Assembly (NCBI RefSeq): GCF_900111405.1
Contig: NZ_FOHJ01000003.1
Location: forward strand, 1 to 64,000
Length of the DNA: 64,000 nt
Source of the DNA: Salinibacillus kushneri
GTDB taxonomy: Bacteria > Bacillota > Bacilli > Bacillales > Alkalibacillaceae
Direction: 5' to 3'
Part shown: positions 17,220-26,701 of the stretch, one piece after another
Layout: each line of letters starts with the position of its first letter
How positions within the stretch are numbered: the stretch's first letter is position 1
The notes under the pieces: generated by a model
The model's database searches: none
What the model saw: the letters and a program-made list of their open reading frames with translations, nothing else
What the model was told of the DNA's origin: nothing
Program-made: the position numbers and the translations under genes

Positions 17220-19175
17220 ATGTTTAAAAAAGCATTTGGTTTACTGCAGCGAATAGGTCGTGCACTAATGCTGCCTGTTTCTGTTCTGCCAGCTGCTGGT
17301 TTGTTATTAGGTATTGGACATGAAAATGTTTTAGATATTGCCATTATGTCCCAGGCTGGTGGAATTATTTTTGACAACTTACCAATATTGTTTGCTGTTG
17401 GTGTTGCAATTGGTCTCGCAGATGGAGACGGAGTTGCTGGTTTAGCAGCAGTTATTGGATTTTTAATTATGAACGTTACCCTTGGGATTATGGCTGATGC
17501 CAATGGGGTTGAAACGGTCGAACTACTTGGAATACAGACACTACAAATGGGTGTATTCGGCGGTATTATTATCGGTATTGTAGCAGCCTATTTATATAAG
17601 AAATTCTTTAATATACAATTGCCGCAGTTCTTAGGTTTCTTCGCTGGAAAGCGCTTTGTCCCCATTATTACAGCAGCAACCGCTGTTATTTTAGGAATCT
17701 TATTCTTTTATGTATGGCCACCGATCCAAAATGTTATTGACTGGTTCTCTGTCTTAGCAACAGAAACAAGCTCAACGATTGCTGCCTTTATCTTTGGATT
17801 TGGTCAACGTGCATTAATTCCATTCGGACTTCACCATATTTTCTACCAGCCATTCTGGTATGAATTTGGATCATTTGTAAATGATGCTGGGGAAGTTGTC
17901 CGGGGAGATATGACGCGTTACTTTGAGGGTGACCCAACTGCAGGAACCTTTATGGCTGGTCTATTCCCATTCATGCTATTTGGTCTCCCTGCAGCAGCGT
18001 TAGCTATTTATCATGAAGCTAAACCAGAAAACAAAGCAAAAATAGCAGGAATTATGGGTTCTGCCGCATTAACATCTTTCTTAACAGGTATTACAGAGCC
18101 AATAGAATTTGCCTTTCTATTCGTAGCACCTGTCTTATTCTTAATTCACTGTGTGTTTGCAGGATTATCCTTTGTTGCGATGGATTTATTAAATGTTAAA
18201 GCAGGATTTACCTTCTCAGGTGGTTTCATTGATTATGTTCTTTATTGGGGACTCTCAACCAATGCCTGGATGGTTATTCCTGCAGGACTTGTCTTTGCAG
18301 TGTTATATTACTTTGGCTTCCGATTTGCCATTCGTAAATTTGATTTAAAAACGCCTGGTCGCGAAGACGATGAAATTTCAGAAGGCGAAAACGAGAATGA
18401 ACAGGAAGTTGGAGATTTACCTTATAACGTACTGGAAAGCTTAGGTGGACAAGAAAACATTACTCATCTTGATGCCTGTATTACCCGCCTTCGTGTATCG
18501 GTTGATGATAAAAATGAAGTAGATAAAAATCGCCTAAAAAGACTTGGTGCATCTGGCGTTATGGAAGTTGGGAATAATATTCAAGCTATATTTGGCCCTC
18601 AATCTGATACCATTAAAGGCCAGATTCAAGATATTATAAGTGGAAAAACGCCAAGAACAGCTAAAAAACAAGAAACAAATACACAAAATCAAGCTGTGGA
18701 AATAGATGAAGATGCTGAATTTAATTTAGCAAGTCCAATCAAAGGTAAACTATTACCTATTACTGAAGTTCCGGATCAGGTTTTCTCAGATAAAATGATG
18801 GGAGATGGATTTGCGATAGAACCAGCAGATGATACAATCGTATCTCCAGTTGATGGTAAGGTGATCAATGTGTTCCCTACCAAGCATGCTATTGGTGTTA
18901 AAACCAATTTCAGGCGTGAAATTTTAATTCATTTTGGTATTGATACGGTTAAGCTAAACGGAGAAGGCCTTGAGGTATTTGTTAAAGATGGTGACGAAAT
19001 TAAAGTCGGGCAGAAACTAATGAAAGTAGATCTAAAAGAAATACAAAACCAGGTACCTTCTATCATTACACCAATTGTTTTCACAAATCTTCAAGAAGGA
19101 GAAGAGGTTAAACTCCTTAAAGAAGGAGAAGTCTCTCAAAGTGAAGAAAATATTGTATCTATTGTGAAAAACTAA
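17220..19175 (+). CDS. ptsG: Glucose PTS transporter subunit IICBA
   Basis: 651 residues that import and phosphorylate glucose. Domain order: membrane IIC (1 to about 375), linker, IIB with phospho-cysteine Cys420 in LDACITRLR, and IIA with phospho-histidine His571 (ILIHFGIDTV) and partner His556. The reading frame stays open upstream to 17043, but that part is the GlcT-controlled terminator, so I start at ATG 17220 (MFKKAFGLLQRIGRALM), preceded by AGGAGG at 17202-17207 and a closer GAGG. It is about 50 residues shorter than B. subtilis PtsG (699), mostly in linkers and C-terminus. Confidence 0.95.
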   Translation: MFKKAFGLLQRIGRALMLPVSVLPAAGLLLGIGHENVLDIAIMSQAGGIIFDNLPILFAVGVAIGLADGDGVAGLAAVIGFLIMNVTLGIMADANGVETVELLGIQTLQMGVFGGIIIGIVAAYLYKKFFNIQLPQFLGFFAGKRFVPIITAATAVILGILFFYVWPPIQNVIDWFSVLATETSSTIAAFIFGFGQRALIPFGLHHIFYQPFWYEFGSFVNDAGEVVRGDMTRYFEGDPTAGTFMAGLFPFMLFGLPAAALAIYHEAKPENKAKIAGIMGSAALTSFLTGITEPIEFAFLFVAPVLFLIHCVFAGLSFVAMDLLNVKAGFTFSGGFIDYVLYWGLSTNAWMVIPAGLVFAVLYYFGFRFAIRKFDLKTPGREDDEISEGENENEQEVGDLPYNVLESLGGQENITHLDACITRLRVSVDDKNEVDKNRLKRLGASGVMEVGNNIQAIFGPQSDTIKGQIQDIISGKTPRTAKKQETNTQNQAVEIDEDAEFNLASPIKGKLLPITEVPDQVFSDKMMGDGFAIEPADDTIVSPVDGKVINVFPTKHAIGVKTNFRREILIHFGIDTVKLNGEGLEVFVKDGDEIKVGQKLMKVDLKEIQNQVPSIITPIVFTNLQEGEEVKLLKEGEVSQSEENIVSIVKN

Positions 19176-19179
19176 TAAA

Positions 19180-19223
19180 ACCCCAGTATCCTTTTATATT
19201 CAGGATACTGGGGGTTTATTTTT
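19180..19223 (+). terminator. Terminator of ptsG
   Basis: CCCCAGTATCC pairs with GGATACTGGGG over an 11-nt loop, followed by GTTTATTTTT. The flanking AAAA tract on the left would let it also serve the minus strand. Confidence 0.85.
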
Positions 19224-19261
19224 GATTAAGGATCGGCCCTGTTTATCGACTACGCCTTTCA

Positions 19262-19552
19262 TTAGTTTATATGATCTTGAATGATTTCATTACTTAGTCT
19301 CTCCTTTTTTTTCGTTTGCTTTCCTAACTCAAATAACCCGGTAGAAGCAAGTCCAGCTAAACCACCCGACCATATACGCATGGGTAAGTCTAAATCAGTG
19401 AATGGATAACCTGCAATCCCGATAAGGATTCCGATAATAAAACTGGTAAAAGGGATATAATTTTTAGGTATTTTCCTGGTTTTCTTCACCAATTCAACCA
19501 AGGCCATAGCCACTGGTGCAAGTACTGTGGCAAACATTAAAACCAGCTCCAA
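19262..19552 (-). CDS. Holin-like protein (Hol118 family)
   Basis: 96 residues with two or three membrane segments and a charged C-terminus. The pattern VKKTRKIPKNYIPFTSFIIG is the hallmark of the phage A118-type holin family. Start set at TTG 19552, with AAGGAAG 8 nt before it; a GTG three codons earlier is almost on top of the RBS. No other phage gene is near. It is a clear relative of the longer protein at 10674. Holins make pores that release lysins; whether these stand-alone copies do so is unknown. Confidence 0.7.
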   Translation of the reverse strand: MELVLMFATVLAPVAMALVELVKKTRKIPKNYIPFTSFIIGILIGIAGYPFTDLDLPMRIWSGGLAGLASTGLFELGKQTKKKERLSNEIIQDHIN

Positions 19553-19747
19553 ATAAAACACTTCCTTTCAATAACAAAAGCCCATAAGAATAGCACCTCA
19601 AATAAGCACAGAATCCAATTGGAAGACATATCTTCTTAATCTAATTCCCTTTCAATCCAGCAACTCACTTCTGTTATCCTCTTTTCAGCTTATAGCTCGT
19701 TCTTCCTTCGTCATTGTCCTGCGTTAAGACATAAATGAAAGGCCATA

Positions 19748-19876
19748 TTAATAAAAATATTCTTTTCTATCAAATTCTTCTTCTAACTCTTTAGCATCTG
19801 CTCTCTTGTCGAATTTTTCATGTAGTGGTGCAGTTCTTTTCCGTCTTTTAAAATAAATTAAAATCCGCTTGAACAT
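19748..19876 (-). CDS. Small basic hypothetical protein, 42 residues
   Basis: ATG at 19874-19876 preceded by GGGGTG 5 nt upstream, open to TAA at 19748-19750. The product starts MFKRILIYFKRRKRT and ends EEEFDRKEYFY: a basic amphipathic N-terminus and an acidic C-terminus. I do not recognise a family. The good RBS and the balanced, codon-like composition support it. The rest of the 19562-20115 gap shows no gene on either strand. Confidence 0.5.
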   Translation of the reverse strand: MFKRILIYFKRRKRTAPLHEKFDKRADAKELEEEFDRKEYFY

Positions 19877-20115
19877 GAACTCACCCCTTATATTTAAAAT
19901 TCTTCTTATAAGGAAGGTATCATTATGATATTAAAGAGATATGATTTTAACATTTAGTTTCTGTTAATTTTTAGTAAACTGCTTCATTATTAGAACCTTG
20001 CCATAATCGTCAACTCTTTGCTGGGGGACTTATGTTATTAGAATGAAGCTGAAGTCTTGGAAACCATAATCTAAAGAAAAAACAATGACACCTGATTAAA
20101 ACGTATTTTCACGTT

Positions 20116-21480
20116 TTATCCAATGATCACTTTCTCTTTAGGATAATGATAGACGTCTGTTGTTGCCTTCCCTCTTAAAAGAAATAAGAAAGAAAAGATT
20201 CCTATACGTCCTACAAACATAAGAAAAATAATTACACATTTCCCAGTTGTGCTTAGATCTGGCGTAATTCCCATGGATAACCCTGTTGTTCCGAAAGCAG
20301 AACAAACTTCAAAAACAATCGAAAGTATCGAAAATGGCTCCAAGTAATCAAGTAGGACAATACCAGCAATACATAACATAGAAGCAGTGGCGATGACTAT
20401 AAACGAACGAATAACATCATCATTATCTAATTCTCTGTCAAATACCTTAATACTGGTATTTCCTTTTGCATAGTTATATATGGTTAACAACATAATGGCA
20501 AATGTCGTTGTTCGAATCCCTCCACCTACACTACTTGGAGAAGCCCCAATAAACATTAACACACAGAGTACAACCAAAGTTGGCGAAGTAAACTCACTGA
20601 CATCCATCGTGGCTAGTCCACCATTTCTAGTGGTCACAGATTGAAACAAACTATAAAAGAATTGTTCATGCCAATTTTTATCAACAAAAAAAGCACCATG
20701 TTCCAAAAGAAGTATGAATATCCAGCCTACCAATATGAGTGCAAAAAAGGTTATAACCGTTAATTTTGTATATAATGAAAAGTAGTGTTTATTATGAATA
20801 GACCTATTGTTCTTACTTAAAAAATCTTTGGTTTCGATTAGTACAGGAAATCCAATAGCTCCCAGAATTAACAGAACAATATTGACAAATTGGACAAAGT
20901 AATCGTTCGCAAAAGGTATTAAGGAAGAACCCGTAATATCAAACCCTGCATTTGTTGTAGCACTTACTGCACCAAAAAAACCTTGTAGTAATGCTTCCTG
21001 CCAAGTATCAAAATAGTTTAAAAAATAGATGCTTAAAATGGCTGTACCTACTAATTCAATCATAACAATAATTCTGAGGATTTTTACCATCAGTCTGACT
21101 AATCCTGATAAGGTTTCCCTATTTTGATCAATCTGTATTAGTTTTCTAGCACGAAGACCAATTCTTTTACCAAGAATAAGCCAAATTAGCGTCCCCAATG
21201 TCATGATACCAATTCCACCAAATTGTAATACCACAGTTAATGCCACTTTTCCCGCTGTATTAAAGGTATCAGCCGTTGAGACAACAGTTAATCCTGTTAC
21301 ACTTACTGCGCTTACTGAAGTGAATAATAAATCAATAAAGGACAAGTTTACACCCTGTTGATGAAATATTGGTAAACCAAGTATGAATAAAGCTGATAGT
21401 ACAGCTAATAAATAAAATAAAACAATAATACGAATAGTTGATAAATGATTGGGCTTAAAAATTTTACGAAATATATTCAT
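20116..21480 (-). CDS. Ktr system potassium channel subunit (KtrB/KtrD family)
   Basis: 454 residues, TrkH/KtrB family with four pore loops; the filter sequences VSVTGL (59-64), TNAGFD, TRNGGL and GTTGLS are visible in order. It forms a dimer in the membrane and imports K+ with Na+ when paired with a KtrA/KtrC nucleotide-binding ring, which is not encoded here. That suggests the KtrD-like stand-alone arrangement of B. subtilis, where ktrC and ktrD are unlinked. RBS AAGGGGA. A 7-bp hairpin, AAAACGT/ACGTTTT, spans the stop codon and may act as a weak terminator. Confidence 0.92.
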   Translation of the reverse strand: MNIFRKIFKPNHLSTIRIIVLFYLLAVLSALFILGLPIFHQQGVNLSFIDLLFTSVSAVSVTGLTVVSTADTFNTAGKVALTVVLQFGGIGIMTLGTLIWLILGKRIGLRARKLIQIDQNRETLSGLVRLMVKILRIIVMIELVGTAILSIYFLNYFDTWQEALLQGFFGAVSATTNAGFDITGSSLIPFANDYFVQFVNIVLLILGAIGFPVLIETKDFLSKNNRSIHNKHYFSLYTKLTVITFFALILVGWIFILLLEHGAFFVDKNWHEQFFYSLFQSVTTRNGGLATMDVSEFTSPTLVVLCVLMFIGASPSSVGGGIRTTTFAIMLLTIYNYAKGNTSIKVFDRELDNDDVIRSFIVIATASMLCIAGIVLLDYLEPFSILSIVFEVCSAFGTTGLSMGITPDLSTTGKCVIIFLMFVGRIGIFSFLFLLRGKATTDVYHYPKEKVIIG

Positions 21481-21611
21481 GAATTAGTCCCCTTATATAA
21501 TCATGCAAATATCCATTTTTTGCATTGATTTTGTCACTCTTTTTTATTTCAAGTGAATATAGGAAAAAGCACTTTAAGATAAATTAAAAATAGCAAACCA
21601 ATCCATAATTA

Positions 21612-21737
21612 TCAACACTGTTTCACGAAGTAAAATTGCAGTAAAAGGAATACCTTTAACCTGCTATGATTGTTGGGATTTTTTATAGTAGGCTGTTTAA
21701 TCAAAAAATTAAACGCTTTAGAATATCGTTTAGACAT
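21612..21737 (-). CDS. Hypothetical 41-residue ORF, possible transposase N-terminal remnant
   Basis: ATG at 21735-21737 with GGGGGA 6 nt upstream; the frame runs 41 codons to TGA. The start MSKRYSKAFNFLIKQ resembles the beginning of IS3-family OrfA proteins (MSKRYSEEF-like), but the helix-turn-helix that should follow is missing, so I infer a truncated remnant or an unrelated small gene. Just upstream lies a long inverted repeat: CTAAGG (21749-21754) and CAGATTA (21761-21767) against TAATCTG (21775-21781) and CCTTAG (21786-21791). The element sits between a tRNA-Arg gene and the ktr gene. Confidence 0.35.
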   Translation of the reverse strand: MSKRYSKAFNFLIKQPTIKNPNNHSRLKVFLLLQFYFVKQC

Positions 21738-21839
21738 AAAATGTCCCCCTAAGGAAACAACAGATTATATTTTTTAATCTGCCTACCTTAGAGGGAGCAT
21801 ATAAATTTTCTCGACAGTCTGTAACCTGGTATATTTTAA

Positions 21840-21912
21840 CGGCCCCGGCAGGATTCGAACCTGCGACGCACGGTTTAGGAAACCGACGCTCTATCCCCTG
21901 AGCTACGGAGCC
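21840..21912 (-). tRNA. tRNA-Arg (CCT)
   Basis: 73 nt on the minus strand. Acceptor GGCTCCG pairs with CGGGGCC, D arm GCTCAGGGGATAGAGC, anticodon loop TTCCTAA with anticodon CCT (reads AGG), and T loop GTTCGAATC. The 3' CCA is not encoded. It stands alone upstream of the ktr gene. Confidence 0.95.
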
Positions 21913-21930
21913 AAAGTGAAAACATTATTT

Positions 21931-21959
21931 ATTATACAAAATAATGCGTTGATTGAAAA
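21931..21959 (-). promoter_or_regulatory. Probable promoter of tRNA-Arg
   Basis: Minus-strand -10 TATAAT (21931-21936), 17-bp spacer and a weak -35 TTTTCA (21954-21959), ending 18 bp before the tRNA. Confidence 0.6.
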
Positions 21960-21975
21960 GGGGATAGAACAATTC

Positions 21976-22800
21976 CTAAACTCTCTGATAAGGTTTACCA
22001 AGCTCTATTGACCGTTCTTTGGCATTTTTAATACATTCCATTAATGCTTCCTGATATTTATACCTTTCAAGAGTTTCAAGTCCTGCCTGAGTTGTTCCAC
22101 CAGGGCTGGTTATTTTTTGGCGCAGTTCCTCAGGACTTGCCTGTGTATTCTTTAACATTTCAGCGGCCCCTACTAAAGTTTGGACAATTAGTTCCTTTGA
22201 AATTTCCTCTTTTAGACCAGATTCTTTAGCGGCAGCCTCCATTGCTTCTACGAGATAATAAATATAGGCAGGTCCACTACCAGATAAACCTGTTACAACA
22301 TGTAAGTCATCCTCATCGACAACTGTTGTCGTACCAATCGTTTCAAATAATTGCCTAACCATATTCATTTGATTACTCTTAGCAAATTTCCCCGCTGCAA
22401 TGGCTGTTGCTGAAAAACCAATAGATGCTGAGGTGTTAGGCATCGCTCGAATGACCGCAACGTCCTGGTTTAATTCCTGTTCAACATATGAAGTGGAAAT
22501 ACCTGCTAAAACAGAAACAACAAGTTGATTTTCTGAAACATACTCCCTTATCGAATTTATAGCATCTGTGACATCCTTTGGTTTCATTGCGAGAATAATA
22601 ATGTCCGCATCCTCCATAACACCTTTTTTATCGCTGGATATCTTTACATCATAAATCGTTTTGATATGTTCCAGACGCTCTCTATCCTCCTTGTTTGTTA
22701 CATAAATTTGGTCCGGACGAACAACTTGCTTATTTAATATCCCGGACATAATCGATTCTGCCATCGAACCCGCACCTACAAAAGACATTTTATTAATCAT
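21976..22800 (-). CDS. proC: Pyrroline-5-carboxylate reductase
   Basis: 274 residues. It makes the last step of proline synthesis (P5C to proline with NADPH). The N-terminal Rossmann fold begins FVGAGSMAES (7-16), and the conserved C-terminal ProC signature LSGSGPAYIYYLVEAMEAAA lies around 168-187. Start ATG with AGGAGG 6 nt upstream. A proline-specific T-box leader upstream shows that expression responds to uncharged tRNA-Pro. B. subtilis has several paralogues (proG, proI, proH), so the exact symbol is uncertain; the T-box suggests the anabolic version, not the osmoprotective one. Confidence 0.95.
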   Translation of the reverse strand: MINKMSFVGAGSMAESIMSGILNKQVVRPDQIYVTNKEDRERLEHIKTIYDVKISSDKKGVMEDADIIILAMKPKDVTDAINSIREYVSENQLVVSVLAGISTSYVEQELNQDVAVIRAMPNTSASIGFSATAIAAGKFAKSNQMNMVRQLFETIGTTTVVDEDDLHVVTGLSGSGPAYIYYLVEAMEAAAKESGLKEEISKELIVQTLVGAAEMLKNTQASPEELRQKITSPGGTTQAGLETLERYKYQEALMECIKNAKERSIELGKPYQRV

Positions 22801-22854
22801 CTTTTTCCTCCTAATTTTTTCGTTATCTCCATGAATCGTATAAACATTTTCAGT

Positions 22855-23149
22855 AAAAAACCCACTCCATCCTTATACTTAAGGACGAAATGGGTTACTC
22901 CGCGTTACCACCTTGTATTGACATCTTTAAAAAAGGGAAAGTTTATACAAAAGATTCCTATTAAAAAAGATGTCCTCTTTGTCACCTATAACGCAAGGCA
23001 TACGATCAAAGTTTTTCGCTTTGATAGCTCGCAGGTAGGTTTCGATAATCTCCAAGTGATGGAATCTTTCAGCCGATGAATTCCAATCTCTTTTCACCCG
23101 AGTCATTATCTACTGGCCTGTTCATTGCTTATAGCGTATTCAGTATATT
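22855..23149 (-). promoter_or_regulatory. Proline T-box leader of proC
   Basis: The minus strand carries the T-box AGGTGGTAACGCG (22901-22913) and a terminator made of AACCCATTTCGTCCTTA and its partner ending GGAGTGGGTT plus T run (22855-22897). In Stem I the base helix pairs GATA..CTCG with CGAG.TATC. Aligned with the serS leader in this window, the specifier is CCT (23037-23039), a proline codon, in the context GAAA-CCT-ACCTG. Uncharged tRNA-Pro should favour read-through. Confidence 0.88.
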
Positions 23150-23156
23150 TTATAGT

Positions 23157-23185
23157 ATTATGCAAGTAAACCAAAAAAATGTCAA
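23157..23185 (-). promoter_or_regulatory. Promoter of the proC T-box leader
   Basis: Minus-strand -35 TTGACA (23180-23185), 17-bp spacer and -10 CATAAT (23157-23162). Confidence 0.75.
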
Positions 23186-23194
23186 GTTAAATTA

Positions 23195-23342
23195 GAAAAG
23201 CGAAGGCGACTGTTCAGGTCCTGCAGTATAAGCAAAATTCACGGAATAGCATGCTTTTGGCTATGTAGTGGATTTTGCTTATATCTGCCTGGACCTAGGA
23301 GCCGCAGCTGGACACTGAAAAGCGAAGGCGACTGTTCAGGTC
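23195..23342 (+). repeat. Intergenic repeat, family A: one full unit plus a partial unit
   Basis: A 26-bp direct repeat beginning GAAAAGCGAAGGCGACTG occurs at 23195-23220 and again at 23317-23342. Between them lies an inverted repeat, TATAAGCAAAAT / ATTTTGCTTATA, and CCTGGACCTAGGAGCCG. Related copies are at 36272 and, in the other orientation, 57849. Similar GAAAAGCG..GGAGCCG..CTGGACA elements are common between genes in Bacillaceae. The 22801-23516 gap otherwise holds only the T-box leader and promoter. Confidence 0.75.
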
Positions 23343-23516
23343 TTGATCCAGGAGTCATAGGAATACACAGACAAGAAATTGTATTTTTATTCTTATGTCG
23401 CAACCCTTATATATATGATAAAATATAATCTGTCTGTTTTTGTAGAAAGCTGTTTTCTATAAGATTGTTGTTTTCCCAAAAAACAATGATAGTGAAGTAT
23501 TGAAGGGAGCGAAATT

Positions 23517-24158
23517 ATGGGACAAATACCTTTCATTGCCGTTGAGGGTCCAATTGGAGTTGGAAAAACCTCTTTGGCAAAAAAGATCAATGCCCATTTT
23601 CATTTTTCTTTATTGAAAGAAATTGTAGAGGAGAATCCATTTCTCGGCAAGTTTTACGACAACATTGAGGAATGGAGCTTTCAAACCGAGATGTTCTTTC
23701 TATGTAATCGTTATAAACAACTCGAGGATATCGACACTAAATACCTGAAACAAGGTAAACCTGTTGTAGCTGATTATCATATTTCAAAAAATATGATATT
23801 TGCTAAACGTACGCTTAAAGAGCAGCAGTTTGAAAAATATAGTGAAATTTTCCATATCTTAACCGATGATATGCCTAGGCCTAATATTATGATTTATTTA
23901 CATGCAAGTTTAGATACACTATTAGAAAGAATTCGCAAACGTGGAAGAGCATTGGAACAGAATATTCAAGCATCATACTTAGAGCAGCTATCCCATGATT
24001 ATGAAATCTTTATGAATCAATTTGAAGCAGAATACCCGGATATTCCGGTTATTCGGTTTAATGGCGATGAGCTAGACTTTGTAAATAGACAGGAAGACTT
24101 AGAGTACGTCATTAAAAAGGTGGAAAAGTCATTAAAAGAGGGGGAGGTTGTATTATGA
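23517..24158 (+). CDS. dgk: Deoxyguanosine kinase (deoxynucleoside kinase family)
   Basis: 213 residues with P-loop GPIGVGKTS (11-19), a DYH motif (Asp85) in place of the DRS of the partner enzyme, and the RIRKRGR lid near 138-144. It phosphorylates purine deoxynucleosides in salvage. It is the first of two deoxynucleoside kinase genes; the second overlaps it by 4 bp (ATGA). The pair is divergent from serS, as yaaG-yaaF are in B. subtilis. RBS GAAGGGAG. Confidence 0.9.
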   Translation: MGQIPFIAVEGPIGVGKTSLAKKINAHFHFSLLKEIVEENPFLGKFYDNIEEWSFQTEMFFLCNRYKQLEDIDTKYLKQGKPVVADYHISKNMIFAKRTLKEQQFEKYSEIFHILTDDMPRPNIMIYLHASLDTLLERIRKRGRALEQNIQASYLEQLSHDYEIFMNQFEAEYPDIPVIRFNGDELDFVNRQEDLEYVIKKVEKSLKEGEVVL

Positions 24159-24847
24159 CGACCGGGAACCATCGCCACAATATCCCTAACGATTCGGTTA
24201 TTACCATTGCTGGTACCGTAGGGGTTGGAAAATCGACTATGACAAAGGCCTTAGCAAACGCATTAAATTTTAAGACATCCTTTGAAAAGGTCGATTCGAA
24301 TCCATATTTAGATAAGTTTTATGATGATTTCGAGCGTTGGAGTTTTCATTTGCAAATTTACTTTTTAGCAGAACGTTTCAAAGAGCAAAAGCGGATATTT
24401 GAATATGGTGGCGGATTTATTCAGGATCGCTCCATCTATGAAGATACAGGCATTTTTGCAAAGATGCATTATGAAAAAGGAACAATGTCTAAGACGGATT
24501 ATCATACCTATAAGAGTCTCTTTGATTCTATGGTTATGACACCATATTTTCCTCATCCAGATTTACTTATCTATCTGGAAGGTTCCTTTGATCATATTTT
24601 AGATAGAATCCAAAAACGCGGGCGTCCAATGGAACAACAGACACCTGTTGAATACTGGAAAGAAATGTACGACCGTTATCAGAACTGGATTAATGAATTT
24701 AATGCTTGTCCAGTTATGCGTATTAATATTGCTGATTACGATATTATTAATGATGAATCATCCATTGAATCGATTCTGGAACGAATCAGTCATTTTATCC
24801 ATCATTCACGAAAATTCACAAGAACAAAATCAGCATTCCAGTTATAA
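24155..24847 (+). CDS. dck: Deoxyadenosine/deoxycytidine kinase
   Basis: 230 residues with P-loop GTVGVGKST (20-28), the DRS motif (91-93) and an RIQKRGRPMEQ lid. It phosphorylates deoxyadenosine and deoxycytidine. It follows dgk with a 4-bp overlap and RBS GGGGGAGG. A second overlap-free terminator follows. The gene has a longer N-terminus (about 13 residues before the P-loop strand) than dgk. Confidence 0.9.
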   Translation: MTTGNHRHNIPNDSVITIAGTVGVGKSTMTKALANALNFKTSFEKVDSNPYLDKFYDDFERWSFHLQIYFLAERFKEQKRIFEYGGGFIQDRSIYEDTGIFAKMHYEKGTMSKTDYHTYKSLFDSMVMTPYFPHPDLLIYLEGSFDHILDRIQKRGRPMEQQTPVEYWKEMYDRYQNWINEFNACPVMRINIADYDIINDESSIESILERISHFIHHSRKFTRTKSAFQL

Positions 24848-24851
24848 AGGA

Positions 24852-24884
24852 AAAGCCGAACCTAATACAAGGTTCGGCTTTATT
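24852..24884 (+). terminator. Terminator of dgk-dck
   Basis: AAAGCCGAACC pairs with GGTTCGGCTTT over an 8-nt loop, followed by ATT-rich sequence. Confidence 0.8.
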
Positions 24885-24890
24885 AAACCA

Positions 24891-24922
24891 AAAAAAATCG
24901 CTACCTAAGTAACGATTTTTTT
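24891..24922 (-). terminator. Terminator of tRNA-Ser
   Basis: On the minus strand AAATCGTTAC pairs with GTAGCGATTT (one wobble) around a TTAG loop, with a T8 run. Confidence 0.8.
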
Positions 24923-24959
24923 GTCTCCGTTATATCTCCAATATTTATACGCAGTTTTA

Positions 24960-25052
24960 TGGCGGAGGAGGAGGGATTCGAACCCCCGCGGGCTTTGACA
25001 CCCCTGTCGGTTTTCAAGACCGATCCCTTCAGCCGGACTTGGGTACTCCTCC
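24960..25052 (-). tRNA. tRNA-Ser (TGA)
   Basis: 93 nt including an encoded CCA. Acceptor GGAGGAG pairs with CTCCTCC; the anticodon loop CTTGAAA gives anticodon TGA; there is a long variable arm (AGGGGTGTCAAAGCCCGC) typical of class II tRNA-Ser. It follows serS in the same direction, as trnS-Ser does in B. subtilis. Confidence 0.96.
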
Positions 25053-25136
25053 TTAATGACACTTTAGTAATATATCATATCCCATTTTGTTCTGCAAGAC
25101 AAAAAAGAGAAGTTTTACTTTTCTTATAACTCTATC

Positions 25137-25171
25137 CAAAATTAAGAGGAATACCTTAAAGGCATTCCTCT
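25137..25171 (-). terminator. Terminator of serS
   Basis: Minus-strand AGAGGAATGCC pairs with GGTATTCCTCT (one wobble) over TTTAA, followed by TAATTTTG. Confidence 0.75.
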
Positions 25172-25177
25172 ATTCTC

Positions 25178-26497
<1,320 letters not shown>

Positions 26498-26534
26498 TTA
26501 ATAAAGATTGGTATATTTGCATAAAGCAAGATGA

Positions 26535-26652
26535 GTGCAGAAGGAAAAATACTCGCTCTCCTCGGACGCCCCCCCCCCATCGAGCCCCTCGTTTTTTTCC
26601 TCATTGCGGTACCTTATAAGGTCTGTTATTCTGCAGGAATCTCGCATATTTA
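26535..26652 (-). repeat. Intergenic repeat, family B (degenerate), within the serS leader
   Basis: Minus-strand sequence has ATATGCGAGATTCCTGCAGA at one end and TCCGAGGAGAGCGAGTATTT at the other. These resemble the Bacillaceae intergenic element with GCGAGACTCCTG..CCGAGGAG..GCGAGTATTTCC ends. A related copy is at 46058. It contains a run of ten Gs on this strand (C10 at 26569-26578). Confidence 0.5.
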
Positions 26653-26701
26653 CTTAAGGACAACAATCCTTTAGAGCCGAAAATCTTCGTCCATAAAACA
26701 T

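Noticed and set aside
22831-23079. Plus-strand ORF upstream of proC
   Set aside because: Entirely within the T-box leader on the opposite strand; explained by RNA structure.
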